This document shows positions 17,140 to 26,311 of a stretch of 64,000 nucleotides of DNA, piece by piece. Position numbers and translations under genes: made by a program. Under the pieces are notes generated by a model. It saw only the letters and a program-made list of their open reading frames with translations, made no database searches and was not told the origin of the DNA. Numbering within the stretch: position 1 is the stretch's first letter; each line of letters opens with the position of its first letter. Source of the DNA: Aquisphaera insulae (lineage in GTDB: Bacteria > Planctomycetota > Planctomycetia > Isosphaerales > Isosphaeraceae); contig NZ_JAALJH010000040.1 in NCBI RefSeq assembly GCF_011064615.1, positions 16,698 to 80,697 on the forward strand. Reading direction: 5' to 3'.

Positions 17140-18377
17140 TACAATTCCCCCCGGAAGGCACGTTGGACCAGGGCGTCGAAGAGCGAGCCGGAGCAAGCAA
17201 GTGCGGCCTGACGCTGGATCTTAAGCGATCGGCACTTGAGCACAGCCCTAGCGAATTCACGTTGTCTCTTGAGGTCTGGTACTGGCAGGGGGATTCGGCG
17301 AAGCTCGCCCGCGCTCAGGTTCGACATGTTGTTGGATGGCTTGGCTCGGGCGAAGAGCAATTTCTTGCCGTAGTCGCTGTTCAAGTATGCGGATACGTAG
17401 TCTGGAAGGACTCGTACCTCATCGAAGCGAACACGGATCAAGTATCCGGCGAAGGCGTAGGACTCGTCGCGGTCCCAGACTGCGGTCTTCCCGACGAGTT
17501 CGGGGCTGTTGGTCCGATTGAAGAGCAGATCGCCCTTACGCACCGTATACGCCGGAATGTCAGCCTTGGCGATGTCGCACCATTTCATGTCAACTAGATC
17601 AAGCTCGCCGCTGTACGTGATGTTGTTCATGCGGAGAACGGGAATTCCAGTTCCCTCAGCGTTCGCCTTTTGGGCGGTGCCATATTGGGTCTCCGACACG
17701 AGTTGGTCGACAGTGACGATGGGCCATCCCTTCGGATTGATGGCCGGGTCGCCGAACATGTCGAGGAAGGTCGAGCGGAGGAGTTCCTCGGTCAGCCGGA
17801 TGCCCTCCTCCCGCTTGCGGCGGATGGCATCGGCCTTGTCGAGAATGGCGGTGATGCGACGCTGTTCGGTCAGCGGCGGAAGGAGTACCGTAAACCTCTC
17901 GGCAACCGGCATGTATATAGTTTTGTGTGTCGTGCCCTGCTTTAGCCTGTCGAACTCCGCTGCCGACGAACGAAATGCGTAGTAGAGGTAATCAGGCAGG
18001 ATCCTTGGGCCGCACACCCAGTTCACGAAGTCCTGGCTCGTTGCCATATCGAGACCGAGGATTGCAACCTTGCCCACGGACGCCGTTCGGCAGAACGCCA
18101 CGGTTCCCTTTGGAAGAATGCGTGCTGATGAATTATCGATCCCCTCCATCGTGGGCCGATCAACTGTTGAAGTCACATACTTAGAATCGAGTGTTTTTAT
18201 ATCCTTGAGGGACAGCCAGCAAACGTCACCACCCCAGTATGCTTCAATGTTGCGGCTCGGAGTATGCCCGCTTTCAAGTCGGGCGACATCGGGAAGTGAG
18301 ACCCATTCCCAACCCTTGGGGAGTTTGACATCGGCTCGCTGATCAACGACGATCGGCGTGTGACTGAAGTTGGTCAT
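17139..18377 (-). CDS. hsdS: Type I restriction system specificity subunit S
   Basis: This 412-residue protein recognises the bipartite DNA target for the HsdM/HsdR complex. It has two target recognition domains separated by a conserved helical spacer: the first domain begins LPKGWEWVSL, the spacer reads PPLTEQRRITAILDKADAIRRKR, the second begins GDPAINPKGWPIVTVDQL, and a second spacer starts LPVPDLKRQREFARAV. I start at the ATG at 18377, which overlaps the hsdM stop by ATGA. The frame continues upstream but without the family's N terminus. Length is normal. Confidence 0.95.
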   Translation of the reverse strand: MTNFSHTPIVVDQRADVKLPKGWEWVSLPDVARLESGHTPSRNIEAYWGGDVCWLSLKDIKTLDSKYVTSTVDRPTMEGIDNSSARILPKGTVAFCRTASVGKVAILGLDMATSQDFVNWVCGPRILPDYLYYAFRSSAAEFDRLKQGTTHKTIYMPVAERFTVLLPPLTEQRRITAILDKADAIRRKREEGIRLTEELLRSTFLDMFGDPAINPKGWPIVTVDQLVSETQYGTAQKANAEGTGIPVLRMNNITYSGELDLVDMKWCDIAKADIPAYTVRKGDLLFNRTNSPELVGKTAVWDRDESYAFAGYLIRVRFDEVRVLPDYVSAYLNSDYGKKLLFARAKPSNNMSNLSAGELRRIPLPVPDLKRQREFARAVLKCRSLKIQRQAALACSGSLFDALVQRAFRGEL

Positions 18378-19888
18378 TTGAGCAAGGACTCCAGCTCGTT
18401 CATGTCGCGCCGCACCTCGTCGTCGAGTGCCCGGAGCCTCTGGAGGATCTCCCGGGGCGGGTCGTACTGGGCCTCCTCGTAGTCCGACTCCCGGTAGCGC
18501 CCGATCGAGAGGTCGAACTTGTTCGCCTCGATCTCCTTGAGCGGGACAAAGAAGTTTTTGGCCTTGCGGTCGTTCTTCTTGGTCTTCTCGCGGGCGAACC
18601 ACTGCTTGCGGATGTCGGGCAGGTCGCCCAGGCCGTCACCGATCCTGTCGCGCTTGTCGTCGAGGCTGAAGCCGTCCGACTCCATCTTGTAGAACCAGAC
18701 CCGATCGGTCTTTCCTCCTTTGACAAAGATCAGGATGGCGGTCGAGACCCCGGCGTAGGGCTTGAACACGCCCGAGGGCATCGAGATCACGCCTTCGAGC
18801 TGGTTCTCCTCGACGAGCATCTTCCGCAGGTCGCGGTGGGCGTTGGACGAGCCGAAGAGGACGCCGTCCGGGACGATGCAGGCGGCCCTCCCGCCGAGCT
18901 TGAGCATCCGCAGGATGAGCGCGACGAAGAGGAGCTCGGTCTTCTTCGTCTTCACCTTGCCCGTGAGCGAGGAATGGACGTCGGACTCGTCGAGCGAGCC
19001 CTTGAACGGCGGGTTGGCCAGGATCACGTCGAAGCCGCCGACCGCCAGCTTCGGGAACCGCTCGGGGAACGAGTTGCTCAGCGTGTCCTGGTAGTGGATG
19101 TCGGGCGACTCGACGCCGTGGAGCATCAGGTTCATGGCCGCGATCCGGAGCATCGTCGTGTCGAAGTCGTAGCCGTGGAAGAGCCCGCGCTGGATGTGCT
19201 TGCGGTAGGGTTCCAGCAGGTCGCCGGTGTACGTCTTCTGGCCGTCTTCGTGGACGATCACGCCGCCGGGCGAGGTGTACTTCTCGAGCAGGTGCTCCAT
19301 GACGCCGACGAGGAACCCCGCGGTGCCGCAGGCCGGGTCGCCGACGACCTCGCTGGGCTTCGGCTCCACCAGGTCGACCATCAGCCGGATGATGTGCCGG
19401 GGCGTGCGGAACTGGCCGTTGATCCCGGCCGTGGTCAGCTTGCTGAGGAGGTACTCATAGAGGTCGCCCTTCGTGTCCCCCTCGGCCAGCGGCAGGGCGT
19501 CGATCATGTTGACCGCGGAGACCAGCAGGCTGGGCTTCACGATCAGGAGCTGGGCGTCCTTCATGTACTCCGCGAAGGTCGATCCGCCGCCGTGGAGCGT
19601 CCGGAAGTGGGGGAAGACGCCGTCCCGGACGACCCGGATCATCTCCTCCGCCGGCAGGTTCTTGAAGCGGGACCAGCGCAGGTGCTGCTCGTCCCTGGAA
19701 AAGGCTCCCATGGGGAACTTGCCGGTGCGGGCGGCCTTCTTCTCGGCCCGGGCCTCGGCGATGTCGAGCAGGCGGGCGAACATCAGGAACGAGATCTGTT
19801 CGATGACCGTCAGCGGGTTGGTGATCCCGCCGGTCCAGAACTCGGTCCAGAGCCGGTCAATCTGATTGCGGAGCGGTCCGGTGATCAC
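18374..19888 (-). CDS. hsdM: Type I restriction system N6-adenine methyltransferase subunit M
   Basis: This 504-residue enzyme methylates adenine in the target site using SAM. It has the helical HsdM N-terminal domain (residues 1-140), the SAM-binding DPACGTAGF (184-192) and the catalytic NPPF (292-295). The C-terminal part (KNDRKAKNFFVPLKEIEANKFDLSIGRYRE) is typical. It starts three bases after the HEPN/zinc protein gene ends and overlaps hsdS by ATGA. Confidence 0.96.
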   Translation of the reverse strand: MITGPLRNQIDRLWTEFWTGGITNPLTVIEQISFLMFARLLDIAEARAEKKAARTGKFPMGAFSRDEQHLRWSRFKNLPAEEMIRVVRDGVFPHFRTLHGGGSTFAEYMKDAQLLIVKPSLLVSAVNMIDALPLAEGDTKGDLYEYLLSKLTTAGINGQFRTPRHIIRLMVDLVEPKPSEVVGDPACGTAGFLVGVMEHLLEKYTSPGGVIVHEDGQKTYTGDLLEPYRKHIQRGLFHGYDFDTTMLRIAAMNLMLHGVESPDIHYQDTLSNSFPERFPKLAVGGFDVILANPPFKGSLDESDVHSSLTGKVKTKKTELLFVALILRMLKLGGRAACIVPDGVLFGSSNAHRDLRKMLVEENQLEGVISMPSGVFKPYAGVSTAILIFVKGGKTDRVWFYKMESDGFSLDDKRDRIGDGLGDLPDIRKQWFAREKTKKNDRKAKNFFVPLKEIEANKFDLSIGRYRESDYEEAQYDPPREILQRLRALDDEVRRDMNELESLLK

Positions 19889-19891
19889 GAT

Positions 19892-20980
19892 TCATGATTC
19901 CTGCAAGTTATATGGGTCGAGGCCGAAGTCCCGGACCAAATGGACCCAGGATTCGTGTCCGAGGAGCTGCTCATCAATCGGCCCGTAGTGAATCCGTGCG
20001 AGGTCGGAGTGCTCTTCAGTGATGGAGAGATGGCAGTGAGGGCACGCCATCGATGAGACCTCGAAGTACGGGGTATGGACCTGCCATTTAAGTTCTCCCT
20101 CCGTGGCGACGAAGCAACGCTCTCCGCAGATCCGGCAGATCGTGTACTCTTCTTCGAGCACATTTCCCTTCAGGGAACCGGCGACTTTCTGCTCCCACTC
20201 GAAATTCAAATCACTTCGATCATTCCAGCCGTAGCCATGCGGGTCAAAATCGATCGGAGCCCCGTGCTCGATGACTCGGTTGCTGAAGTAAGCGGCAGCC
20301 ATCGGACGCAGCGCTACTTTCCAGGCATCCATCTCGGAGCTATGTCTTCGGAGAAAGCGAGCGGCAACGATCAGTTCTCGTGCGAGGCGGTGACCGATGA
20401 AGCGACAGATCGGCTGACCGATCAGTCGGTCAAAGAACTCGTCCAGCAATGGCAGCAAGCATTCGATGATCTGAGCCAGGTAGAGATTGGCTTGCTCTCG
20501 ATCCCCACCTTGGTGTGCAATGCGATTTCGAGTGTTGTTGACTGCCACGTGTCGGGACACGACCTGATCCGTGAAGGCGATGTACGCTTGAACCTCCCGA
20601 AAGGCCCCGATAAAGGTCTTCTCGGTCACGCTTTGACGGAGCCGAGACTCATCGAAGTGCTGGCTGCTGTTCGCAAGATTCCTCACAAGAACGGGATTTT
20701 GGGCCGCCCACGTCTTCGTCCCAATCTCGCTGATCTCGTCGAGCACTCCTTTGAGAGAAACTTCCGACGCCTGCATGAACAGCAGAAATGCCTGGCTGAC
20801 CTGACCGAGGGCCAGAAGGGAAGTCCCGGCGTCGATTGACTCCAGAGCCGCGCGAAACATCGAACTGGGACGGGTCCGTACAGCTTTGATGAACTCGATG
20901 CGATCTCCCGGACGATCATCCGAGGACGGAAGAACATCGAGGGAAGAGAAGCTGGATTCTTTGAATCTGTATTGAGTCAT
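19892..20980 (-). CDS. HEPN-like protein with C-terminal zinc ribbon, in type I restriction operon
   Basis: This 362-residue protein lies between hsdR and hsdM. The first 190 residues are helical and contain NTRNRIAHQGG, in which R151-NRIA-H156 fits the R-x4-H HEPN motif. The C-terminal part has paired cysteines (C282, C285, C289 and C313, C316 followed by His) that look like a zinc ribbon. It could be a nucleic-acid-binding accessory subunit or a ribonuclease effector. I know no named family with this order. It starts three bases after hsdR ends, so it is part of the same transcript. Confidence 0.8.
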   Translation of the reverse strand: MTQYRFKESSFSSLDVLPSSDDRPGDRIEFIKAVRTRPSSMFRAALESIDAGTSLLALGQVSQAFLLFMQASEVSLKGVLDEISEIGTKTWAAQNPVLVRNLANSSQHFDESRLRQSVTEKTFIGAFREVQAYIAFTDQVVSRHVAVNNTRNRIAHQGGDREQANLYLAQIIECLLPLLDEFFDRLIGQPICRFIGHRLARELIVAARFLRRHSSEMDAWKVALRPMAAAYFSNRVIEHGAPIDFDPHGYGWNDRSDLNFEWEQKVAGSLKGNVLEEEYTICRICGERCFVATEGELKWQVHTPYFEVSSMACPHCHLSITEEHSDLARIHYGPIDEQLLGHESWVHLVRDFGLDPYNLQES

Positions 20981-20983
20981 AAG

Positions 20984-23900
20984 CTAGGCTGCCGAGGGTG
21001 CCTTGAACGATTGAATAAGCGCCAGGAGTTCGTCGATAAGGGCGTCAGGAAACAGGCCGTCGAGGCTGTCGGTGTGGAGGCTCGTGAACGGCGGCTCGTA
21101 GAGGCGGGCGATCTCGATCGACCCGTAGCGGGCGATGTGGTTCTGGAGCAGGTCCAGGAACCGGATCTGGGCCGCGGTCAGGTTGGTCTGCTGGACGAAG
21201 CCCGTGAACCGCTCGTGGACGGCCCGGGCGTCCAGGCCGATGATGCCGCGGATGGCCAGGTCGAGCTGCCCGGCGCAGTCGGGGTAATACTCGACCAGGT
21301 CGTTCAGGTTGAGCATCGGGTCCTGGGTGAGCACCAGCGAGGTGAGGGCCTCCAGGTCGGTCGGGCTGACGGGCCGGCCCTGCTGGATCCGCTGGAGCGT
21401 CTCGTTGGTCTCGAAGAGCTCGCGGAGCACCTTCTCCACCCGGTTGCGGTAGGCCGCCAACTGGAGCCCGTCGAGCTGGACCGCGTGCGTCCCGCGCTCG
21501 ATCAGGGCGGGATCCTCGGTCACGTCGATGACCTTCGGGGGGAGCGAGGGCGTCACCGGGATCATCCGGTACTGCATCACGCCACGCAGGCGGTCGCGGA
21601 CCTCCTCGAGTTTGGCGACCGAGAGGTTGCCCCAGAATTCGGCCGTGCGGGCCTCGGCGATCGTCGGGGCGACGGCCTTGACCTGGGCGAGGTTCGTCCG
21701 GAGTTCGTCGAGCATCCCGACCGTTTCGGCCCTGAGGTCCTGGACGCTGGCGGAACCCTTCAGGAGCTCGGTCTGGAGCCGGCAGACGTGGAGGTCGAAG
21801 GCGTGCGCCGCCTCGTGGCCGCCGATGTTCCGCCACTGCATCAGGGGGGCGATGTCGATCAGGAGCAGGACCCTGGTCGCCGGGGCGAACTGGCGGAGCG
21901 TGTTCAGGTTGGCGGCGGCCTGGACCTCCTTCCATTTCTCCCTGACGGCGATCGTGTCGCGGGGGAGGTCTCGGACGTCGGCGGCGATCAGCTTGACGGC
22001 CGTCTCGAAGGCGTCGGGCTGGCCCTGCTCGAGTGCGGTCTCCGCGAGCCTGACGCGGGCCTCGAAGACCCGCTGGGGGAGTGATTTCTCCTGGCGGGGC
22101 TCGACCGGCTGGTAGTGCTGGTCGAAGAACTCGAAGTTCTTCCAGTGGTCGAAGATGAGGAAGTGGGTCTTGTCCCGGCCGGGGCCGAAGAGGTCCTTGC
22201 GGAGCCGGGTGCCGCGGCCGATCATCTGCCAGAACTTGACGCGAGAGTAGACCGGCTTGGCGAAGACGAGGTTGACGACCTCGGGGACGTCGATGCCGGT
22301 GTCGAGCATGTCCACCGAGATGGCGACGGTCAGCTCGGGGTTGCTCCCTTCCCCCTTGAAGTCGTCGATGAGGGCCTCGGCGCGGGGGTCGTAGGTATCG
22401 ATGACGCGGCAGAACTTGCCGCCGTACTGGGGGTACATCTCGTCGAAGAGGTTCTGGAGCAGGACGGCGTGGTTGTGGTTGCGGGCGAAGACGATCGACT
22501 TGCCGACCCGGGTCCCGGAGGCGTCGCGGATGCCGTTCTCCATCAGGTTGCGGAGGATGATCCGGTTGGTGTCCTTGTTGAAGACGACCTTGTCGACCTC
22601 GGCCTGGTCGTACTCGATCGCGGCGGGGATCTCCTCGTCCTCGTCGAGCTGGGTGCGCTGGGCGTCGGTCATCTCCGAGTACTTGATCCCCTTGCGGAGG
22701 AAGGGGGTGGTGTGGGTGACGACCTCGAACGGGACGAGGTACGGCGGCGTGTGGGTGATGGCGTCCTCGTAGCTGAAGTAGGCCGTGGGGTCACGGTCCT
22801 CGCAGCCGAAGATCCGGTAGGTGTTGCGGGCGATGAACTCGACGGGCGTGGCGGTGAGCCCGACCTGGAGGGCATCGAAGTAGGCGAAGAGGTCCCGGTA
22901 GCGGTTGTAGATGCTCCGGTGCGACTCGTCGGCGAGGATCAGGTCGAAGAAGCCGACGTCGAAGCTTTCGAAGCACTCCATCATCGCCGGGTAGGTGGCG
23001 AGGTAGATCCGCTTGTCGCGCTCCTTCGACGTGGAGGCCGTGACATACGTGCGGGGCTCGCCCGGGAGGAACTCCTTGAAGACGTTGCGGGCCTGCTTGC
23101 GGAGCTCGCGGCGGTCGCAGAGGAAGAGGATTCGCTTGGCCCAGCGGGCCCTCAGGAGCAGCTCGCAGAGCGAGACGGCGACGCGGGTCTTGCCGGTGCC
23201 GGTGGCCTGGACGATCAGGGCGCTGCGATGGCGGGCCGCGAACCGCTCGGCCACGCGCCGGATGGCCTCGATCTGGTAGATCCGCCCGGCGATGACCGGG
23301 TCGGCCTGGACCTTGACCAGCGATTCGCGGTTTTTGCGCTGGAAGAGGAGGTATTCGAGGCTGTCCCGCGAGTAGAAGCCGTAAAGCTTGCGGGGGGGCT
23401 CGTCCTGGGCGTCGTTCCAGATCCAGACGTCGTGACCGTTGGTGTAGAAGATGATGGGGCGCTGGTCGTGGGATTTCTCGAAGCCGTCGGCGTAGCATTT
23501 CGCTTGGGTCCGGCCGATCTCGGCGTCGGCCGAGGTCTTCTTGGCCTCAATGACGGCGAGCGGCTTGCCGTTGGTGCCCCAGAGCACGTAATCGGCCTTG
23601 CCCCGGCGGGTGGGCGTGGGCTGGTGAAGGACCGTGACCTCCTGGCCCACGGACTCGGTGCTGGCGCCGAGGGCGCCCACGTCCCAGCCGGCGGAGGCGA
23701 GGAGGCTTTCGATGAGGCGGCGGCGGGTGGCCTCCTCGCTGAGGGAAAGCGTGTCGGCGGCGGCCTGGCCACGAGCAAGTGCGGCGTCGAGCTGGGCGCC
23801 GGTGGCCTCGGGCACGGTCTGACCGGCCCGGGCGGCTTCCAGCTCGGCGAGCAGGGCCCTCATCTGGACCTCCTGGGCGGCCAGGTGGGCCAGGATGGCG

Positions 23901-24361
23901 GTCTTTTCGCGCCGGAGCTTGCGTTCGGTGTCGGTCCCGGCGGCCGCGGATGGGGGCGTGAACGGCGGGCAATCCGCGGCCGAGCCGTTGGCGTGGCTGA
24001 CGTGGAGCCAGCGGCCGAGCTCGTGGGCCTCCTGGAGCAGCCAGGTTGCCCTTTCGGCGGGGACCGCCTCGCCGTGAGCCGCCCTGTTGCCGTGGATCCG
24101 GAGCGAGTGGAGCTTGCCGACGATCACCCGGGGCACGGCCTGGGCGAAGCTTGCGTTCGTCAGGAGGTCGTTGAGGTTGTTCTGGTACGGCCGGGGGAGG
24201 CCGAGGCGGTGGTAGAGGAACTGGACGACCTGCTCCGCGAAGGTCCGGAGCTTGACGGTGGCGCTCGACGGGTCGGGGAGCGCGTACTGCTCGGCAAAGG
24301 CACCGAGAGTCGCCAGGTCTTCCCAGGTGGGCCTCAGGAACTCGAAGTTCTGTGATGTCAT
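20984..24361 (-). CDS. hsdR: Type I restriction endonuclease subunit R
   Basis: This 1125-residue motor and nuclease subunit starts with a DUF4145-like helical domain (about 1-125) containing HGNRAAHGE, an HEPN-like motif near residues 91-98. A coiled-coil segment (about 145-205) follows. The PD-(D/E)xK nuclease core has D257 and E272-A-K274 (VIEAKKT). The helicase has Walker A ATGTGKT (386-392), DESH box (478-481), and LTATP near 503. The C-terminal region is the helical HsdM-interacting part (about 980-1125). All catalytic residues needed for translocation and cleavage are visible. It is the first gene of the operon. Confidence 0.95.
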   Translation of the reverse strand: MTSQNFEFLRPTWEDLATLGAFAEQYALPDPSSATVKLRTFAEQVVQFLYHRLGLPRPYQNNLNDLLTNASFAQAVPRVIVGKLHSLRIHGNRAAHGEAVPAERATWLLQEAHELGRWLHVSHANGSAADCPPFTPPSAAAGTDTERKLRREKTAILAHLAAQEVQMRALLAELEAARAGQTVPEATGAQLDAALARGQAAADTLSLSEEATRRRLIESLLASAGWDVGALGASTESVGQEVTVLHQPTPTRRGKADYVLWGTNGKPLAVIEAKKTSADAEIGRTQAKCYADGFEKSHDQRPIIFYTNGHDVWIWNDAQDEPPRKLYGFYSRDSLEYLLFQRKNRESLVKVQADPVIAGRIYQIEAIRRVAERFAARHRSALIVQATGTGKTRVAVSLCELLLRARWAKRILFLCDRRELRKQARNVFKEFLPGEPRTYVTASTSKERDKRIYLATYPAMMECFESFDVGFFDLILADESHRSIYNRYRDLFAYFDALQVGLTATPVEFIARNTYRIFGCEDRDPTAYFSYEDAITHTPPYLVPFEVVTHTTPFLRKGIKYSEMTDAQRTQLDEDEEIPAAIEYDQAEVDKVVFNKDTNRIILRNLMENGIRDASGTRVGKSIVFARNHNHAVLLQNLFDEMYPQYGGKFCRVIDTYDPRAEALIDDFKGEGSNPELTVAISVDMLDTGIDVPEVVNLVFAKPVYSRVKFWQMIGRGTRLRKDLFGPGRDKTHFLIFDHWKNFEFFDQHYQPVEPRQEKSLPQRVFEARVRLAETALEQGQPDAFETAVKLIAADVRDLPRDTIAVREKWKEVQAAANLNTLRQFAPATRVLLLIDIAPLMQWRNIGGHEAAHAFDLHVCRLQTELLKGSASVQDLRAETVGMLDELRTNLAQVKAVAPTIAEARTAEFWGNLSVAKLEEVRDRLRGVMQYRMIPVTPSLPPKVIDVTEDPALIERGTHAVQLDGLQLAAYRNRVEKVLRELFETNETLQRIQQGRPVSPTDLEALTSLVLTQDPMLNLNDLVEYYPDCAGQLDLAIRGIIGLDARAVHERFTGFVQQTNLTAAQIRFLDLLQNHIARYGSIEIARLYEPPFTSLHTDSLDGLFPDALIDELLALIQSFKAPSAA

Positions 24362-24467
24362 CGTGGAGCCAACGGCCTCGCAGCACGCCGACGCGTTCGA
24401 GGCGCCTCGCGGCCTCGATCCGACCTGTCCATCATACCGCCTCGGGACGACCGGGCGACGGTTAATT

Positions 24468-24482
24468 GCACACGTGATGCCA
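24468..24482 (-). promoter_or_regulatory. Candidate sigma-54 promoter upstream of hsdR
   Basis: On the minus strand the sequence TGGCATCACGTGTGCAAT has the -24 GG (24481-24480) and -12 GC (24469-24468) exactly ten bases apart, as sigma-54 promoters require. It lies 20 bases after the end of the sigma-54 activator gene and about 107 bases before the hsdR ATG. It shares TGGCAT-N6-TGCRAT with the promoter at 26313-26330. A weaker sigma-70-like TATGAT (24436-24431) is also present, without a good -35. Confidence 0.6.
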
Positions 24483-24500
24483 GATCGTGGTTGGTACGGT

Positions 24501-26081
24501 TCAGGGGTCGACGTCGAGCCTTTCTAGCTGGGCCGCGAGGGTCTGATAGTTGCGGTAGCCGAGCAGGTCGGCAGCCCGCTTCTTCACGCCGCCGGCCTCT
24601 TCCATGGCCCTTCGCAGGTAGTGCTTCTGGATCCGCTCGAGGTGGTCCTCGAGCGAAAAGCCGTTCCCCAGCGGGAGTTCCAGGAGGTCGACGGCGTCCT
24701 TGCCGGGGACCTCGGCGACGGCGTCGGCCAGGTCGGCCCGCTCGAGAACCTCGCCGTCGGTCATGACGGCGGCCTGCGTCAGGGTGTTGAAAAGTTGGCG
24801 GACGTTGCCGGGCCACGGGTGCTTGCGGACAAATTCTATGGCGGTGATAGAAATCTTTTTGTGGACGTACCCCGGCTCCTGCCTGGCGAATGCGGCATTG
24901 ATGCGGCCCATCAGGGCCGCGGCGATCGCCGGGATGTCCTGCCGGCGCTCCCGCAGCGGGGGTAGTTTGATCGTGATGACCGCGAGGCGATAGTAGAGGT
25001 CCGATCGGAATCGTCGCTCCGCGACCGCGGCCAGGAGGTCGCGATTGGTGGCCGCGATGATCCGGACGTTGCTCGTCCGCGGCTTTGAGTCGCCCACCCG
25101 GTAGAAGACCCGGTGGCATGGGTCGTTCTCGGGGGGTTGCAAGACGCGGAGTAGCTTCGCCTGCATGGCGGGGTCGCACTCGCCGACCTCGTCGAGGAAG
25201 AGGGTGCCGCCGTCGGCCTCCTGGAAGGCCCCGTCCCGATCCCCGGCGGCTCCCGTGAAGGCGCCCTTCACGTGGCCGAAGAGCTCCGACTCCAGCAGTT
25301 CCCTCGAGATCGCGGCGCAGTTGATGGCCACGAACGGCCTGGCCCGTCGCCGGCTCGCGTCGTGGATGGCCCGGGCGAACAGCTCCTTGCCGGTCCCGCT
25401 CTCCCCCAGCAGGAGCACGGAGACGTCCCGCGGGGCCGCCCGGCGGGCCCGGCCGACCGCGACGCGGAGGCTGCGGCCATCGCCGACGATCGACTCGAAC
25501 CCTCGGACGTCCTGGGGGCTCTCGCCCGAGAGCGCCTGGAGCCTGGCGTCGGCGTCCCTGAGAACCTGAGGGACGTAATCGACCACCAGGTCGAAGGGGA
25601 CGTCGGTCAGCCACGCCCGTCTCTCGTGTGTCTGATAGAACGAGGCGGGCTGATAGCGACTCTTGCCGAGCAGCAGCCAGATCGCCGTCATGGCCGGAGT
25701 GCCGGGACTCAGGTGGATGCAGAGGTCCAGCCGGTCGGCCCTCGGCACGCTGACGACCGCGGCGAGCTCTGCGTCCACGACCCGAAAGATCTCGGCATAG
25801 TCGGTCGGATTGGCGAGCTTCACCGGATGCAGGATCGGGGAGCCCCCCAGCCATTTCACGAAAGCCTGGGCCTTGGACGCCGGGTAGTCGCTCAGCAGGT
25901 GGACCTCATCGAAGTGCTCCTCGTCGAGGAGGCACCGGATCGGGCCGGGCTGCCCGGCGAGCGGAGTGGGTGGGCTCAGCCCTTTCAGGACCTCCGCCTG
26001 CCGATCGGCGGGGAGCGACGCCGCCATGGCCCGCATGTCGGTGTGACCGATCCAGGAGAAGAGGATGCGACGCGACTTCAT
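24501..26081 (-). CDS. CARF/RtcR-like sigma-54-dependent transcriptional activator
   Basis: This 526-residue regulator has three parts. Residues 1-175 form an RtcR-type CARF-like sensor: an ILFSWIGHTD start, LHPVKLANPTDYAEIF, then IHLSPGTPAMTAIWLLLG (122-139), the typical ligand-loop motif. Residues 195-440 are the AAA+ domain with Walker A GESGTGKE (226-233), the sigma-54 contact loop GAFTGA (273-278) and Walker B GGTLFLDEV (291-299), plus a short insert after LLRVLQ. The C terminus has a Fis-type helix-turn-helix (about 498-520). Known RtcR responds to RNA ends and activates rtcBA, but no rtcA or rtcB is nearby. I start at ATG 26081; an ATG at 26093 is also possible. Confidence 0.9.
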   Translation of the reverse strand: MKSRRILFSWIGHTDMRAMAASLPADRQAEVLKGLSPPTPLAGQPGPIRCLLDEEHFDEVHLLSDYPASKAQAFVKWLGGSPILHPVKLANPTDYAEIFRVVDAELAAVVSVPRADRLDLCIHLSPGTPAMTAIWLLLGKSRYQPASFYQTHERRAWLTDVPFDLVVDYVPQVLRDADARLQALSGESPQDVRGFESIVGDGRSLRVAVGRARRAAPRDVSVLLLGESGTGKELFARAIHDASRRRARPFVAINCAAISRELLESELFGHVKGAFTGAAGDRDGAFQEADGGTLFLDEVGECDPAMQAKLLRVLQPPENDPCHRVFYRVGDSKPRTSNVRIIAATNRDLLAAVAERRFRSDLYYRLAVITIKLPPLRERRQDIPAIAAALMGRINAAFARQEPGYVHKKISITAIEFVRKHPWPGNVRQLFNTLTQAAVMTDGEVLERADLADAVAEVPGKDAVDLLELPLGNGFSLEDHLERIQKHYLRRAMEEAGGVKKRAADLLGYRNYQTLAAQLERLDVDP

Positions 26082-26117
26082 CGGTGTCACCATTGAGTTT
26101 GTGATTTTACAAATGGA

Positions 26118-26146
26118 ATTGTAGTGGCTGCCGTCTTCGGACGCAA
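26118..26146 (-). promoter_or_regulatory. Candidate sigma-70 promoter of the CARF/sigma-54 regulator
   Basis: On the minus strand TTGCGT (26146-26141), a 17-base spacer and TACAAT (26123-26118) lie about 37 bases before the regulator start codon, in a locally AT-rich patch. This would give constitutive low expression of the sensor. Confidence 0.55.
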
Positions 26147-26152
26147 GGTGTC

Positions 26153-26288
26153 GCGGTCCCGTCGTCGCGGAACGGGAACCGCTTTTCAGCGATCCAGCTC
26201 CATTATTGGCCGAGAAATCGGGGTAATTCAGGGCTCTTTGCGAACAGCCCATCGCCGCCGATCGCGGTCGCCTGCCCGTTCGCGATCG
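26153..26288. promoter_or_regulatory. Two inverted repeats, candidate activator (UAS) sites
   Basis: GCGGTCCCG (26153-26161) pairs with CGGGAACCGC (26173-26182) with one bulged base, and CGATCGCG (26259-26266) pairs perfectly with CGCGATCG (26281-26288). Both lie upstream of the sigma-54 promoter at 26312, at distances where activator hexamers bind. The assignment is positional only. Confidence 0.3.
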
Positions 26289-26311
26289 AAATCATCACGA
26301 TCACAATCAAA

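Noticed and set aside
22115..24355. A 746-codon plus-strand open frame
   Set aside because: It is antisense to hsdR and consists of shadow composition (Val/Glu/Gly/Asp-rich).
24431..24436. TATGAT as a sigma-70 -10 box for hsdR
   Set aside because: No -35-like hexamer lies 16-18 bases upstream; mentioned only as an alternative to the sigma-54 site.
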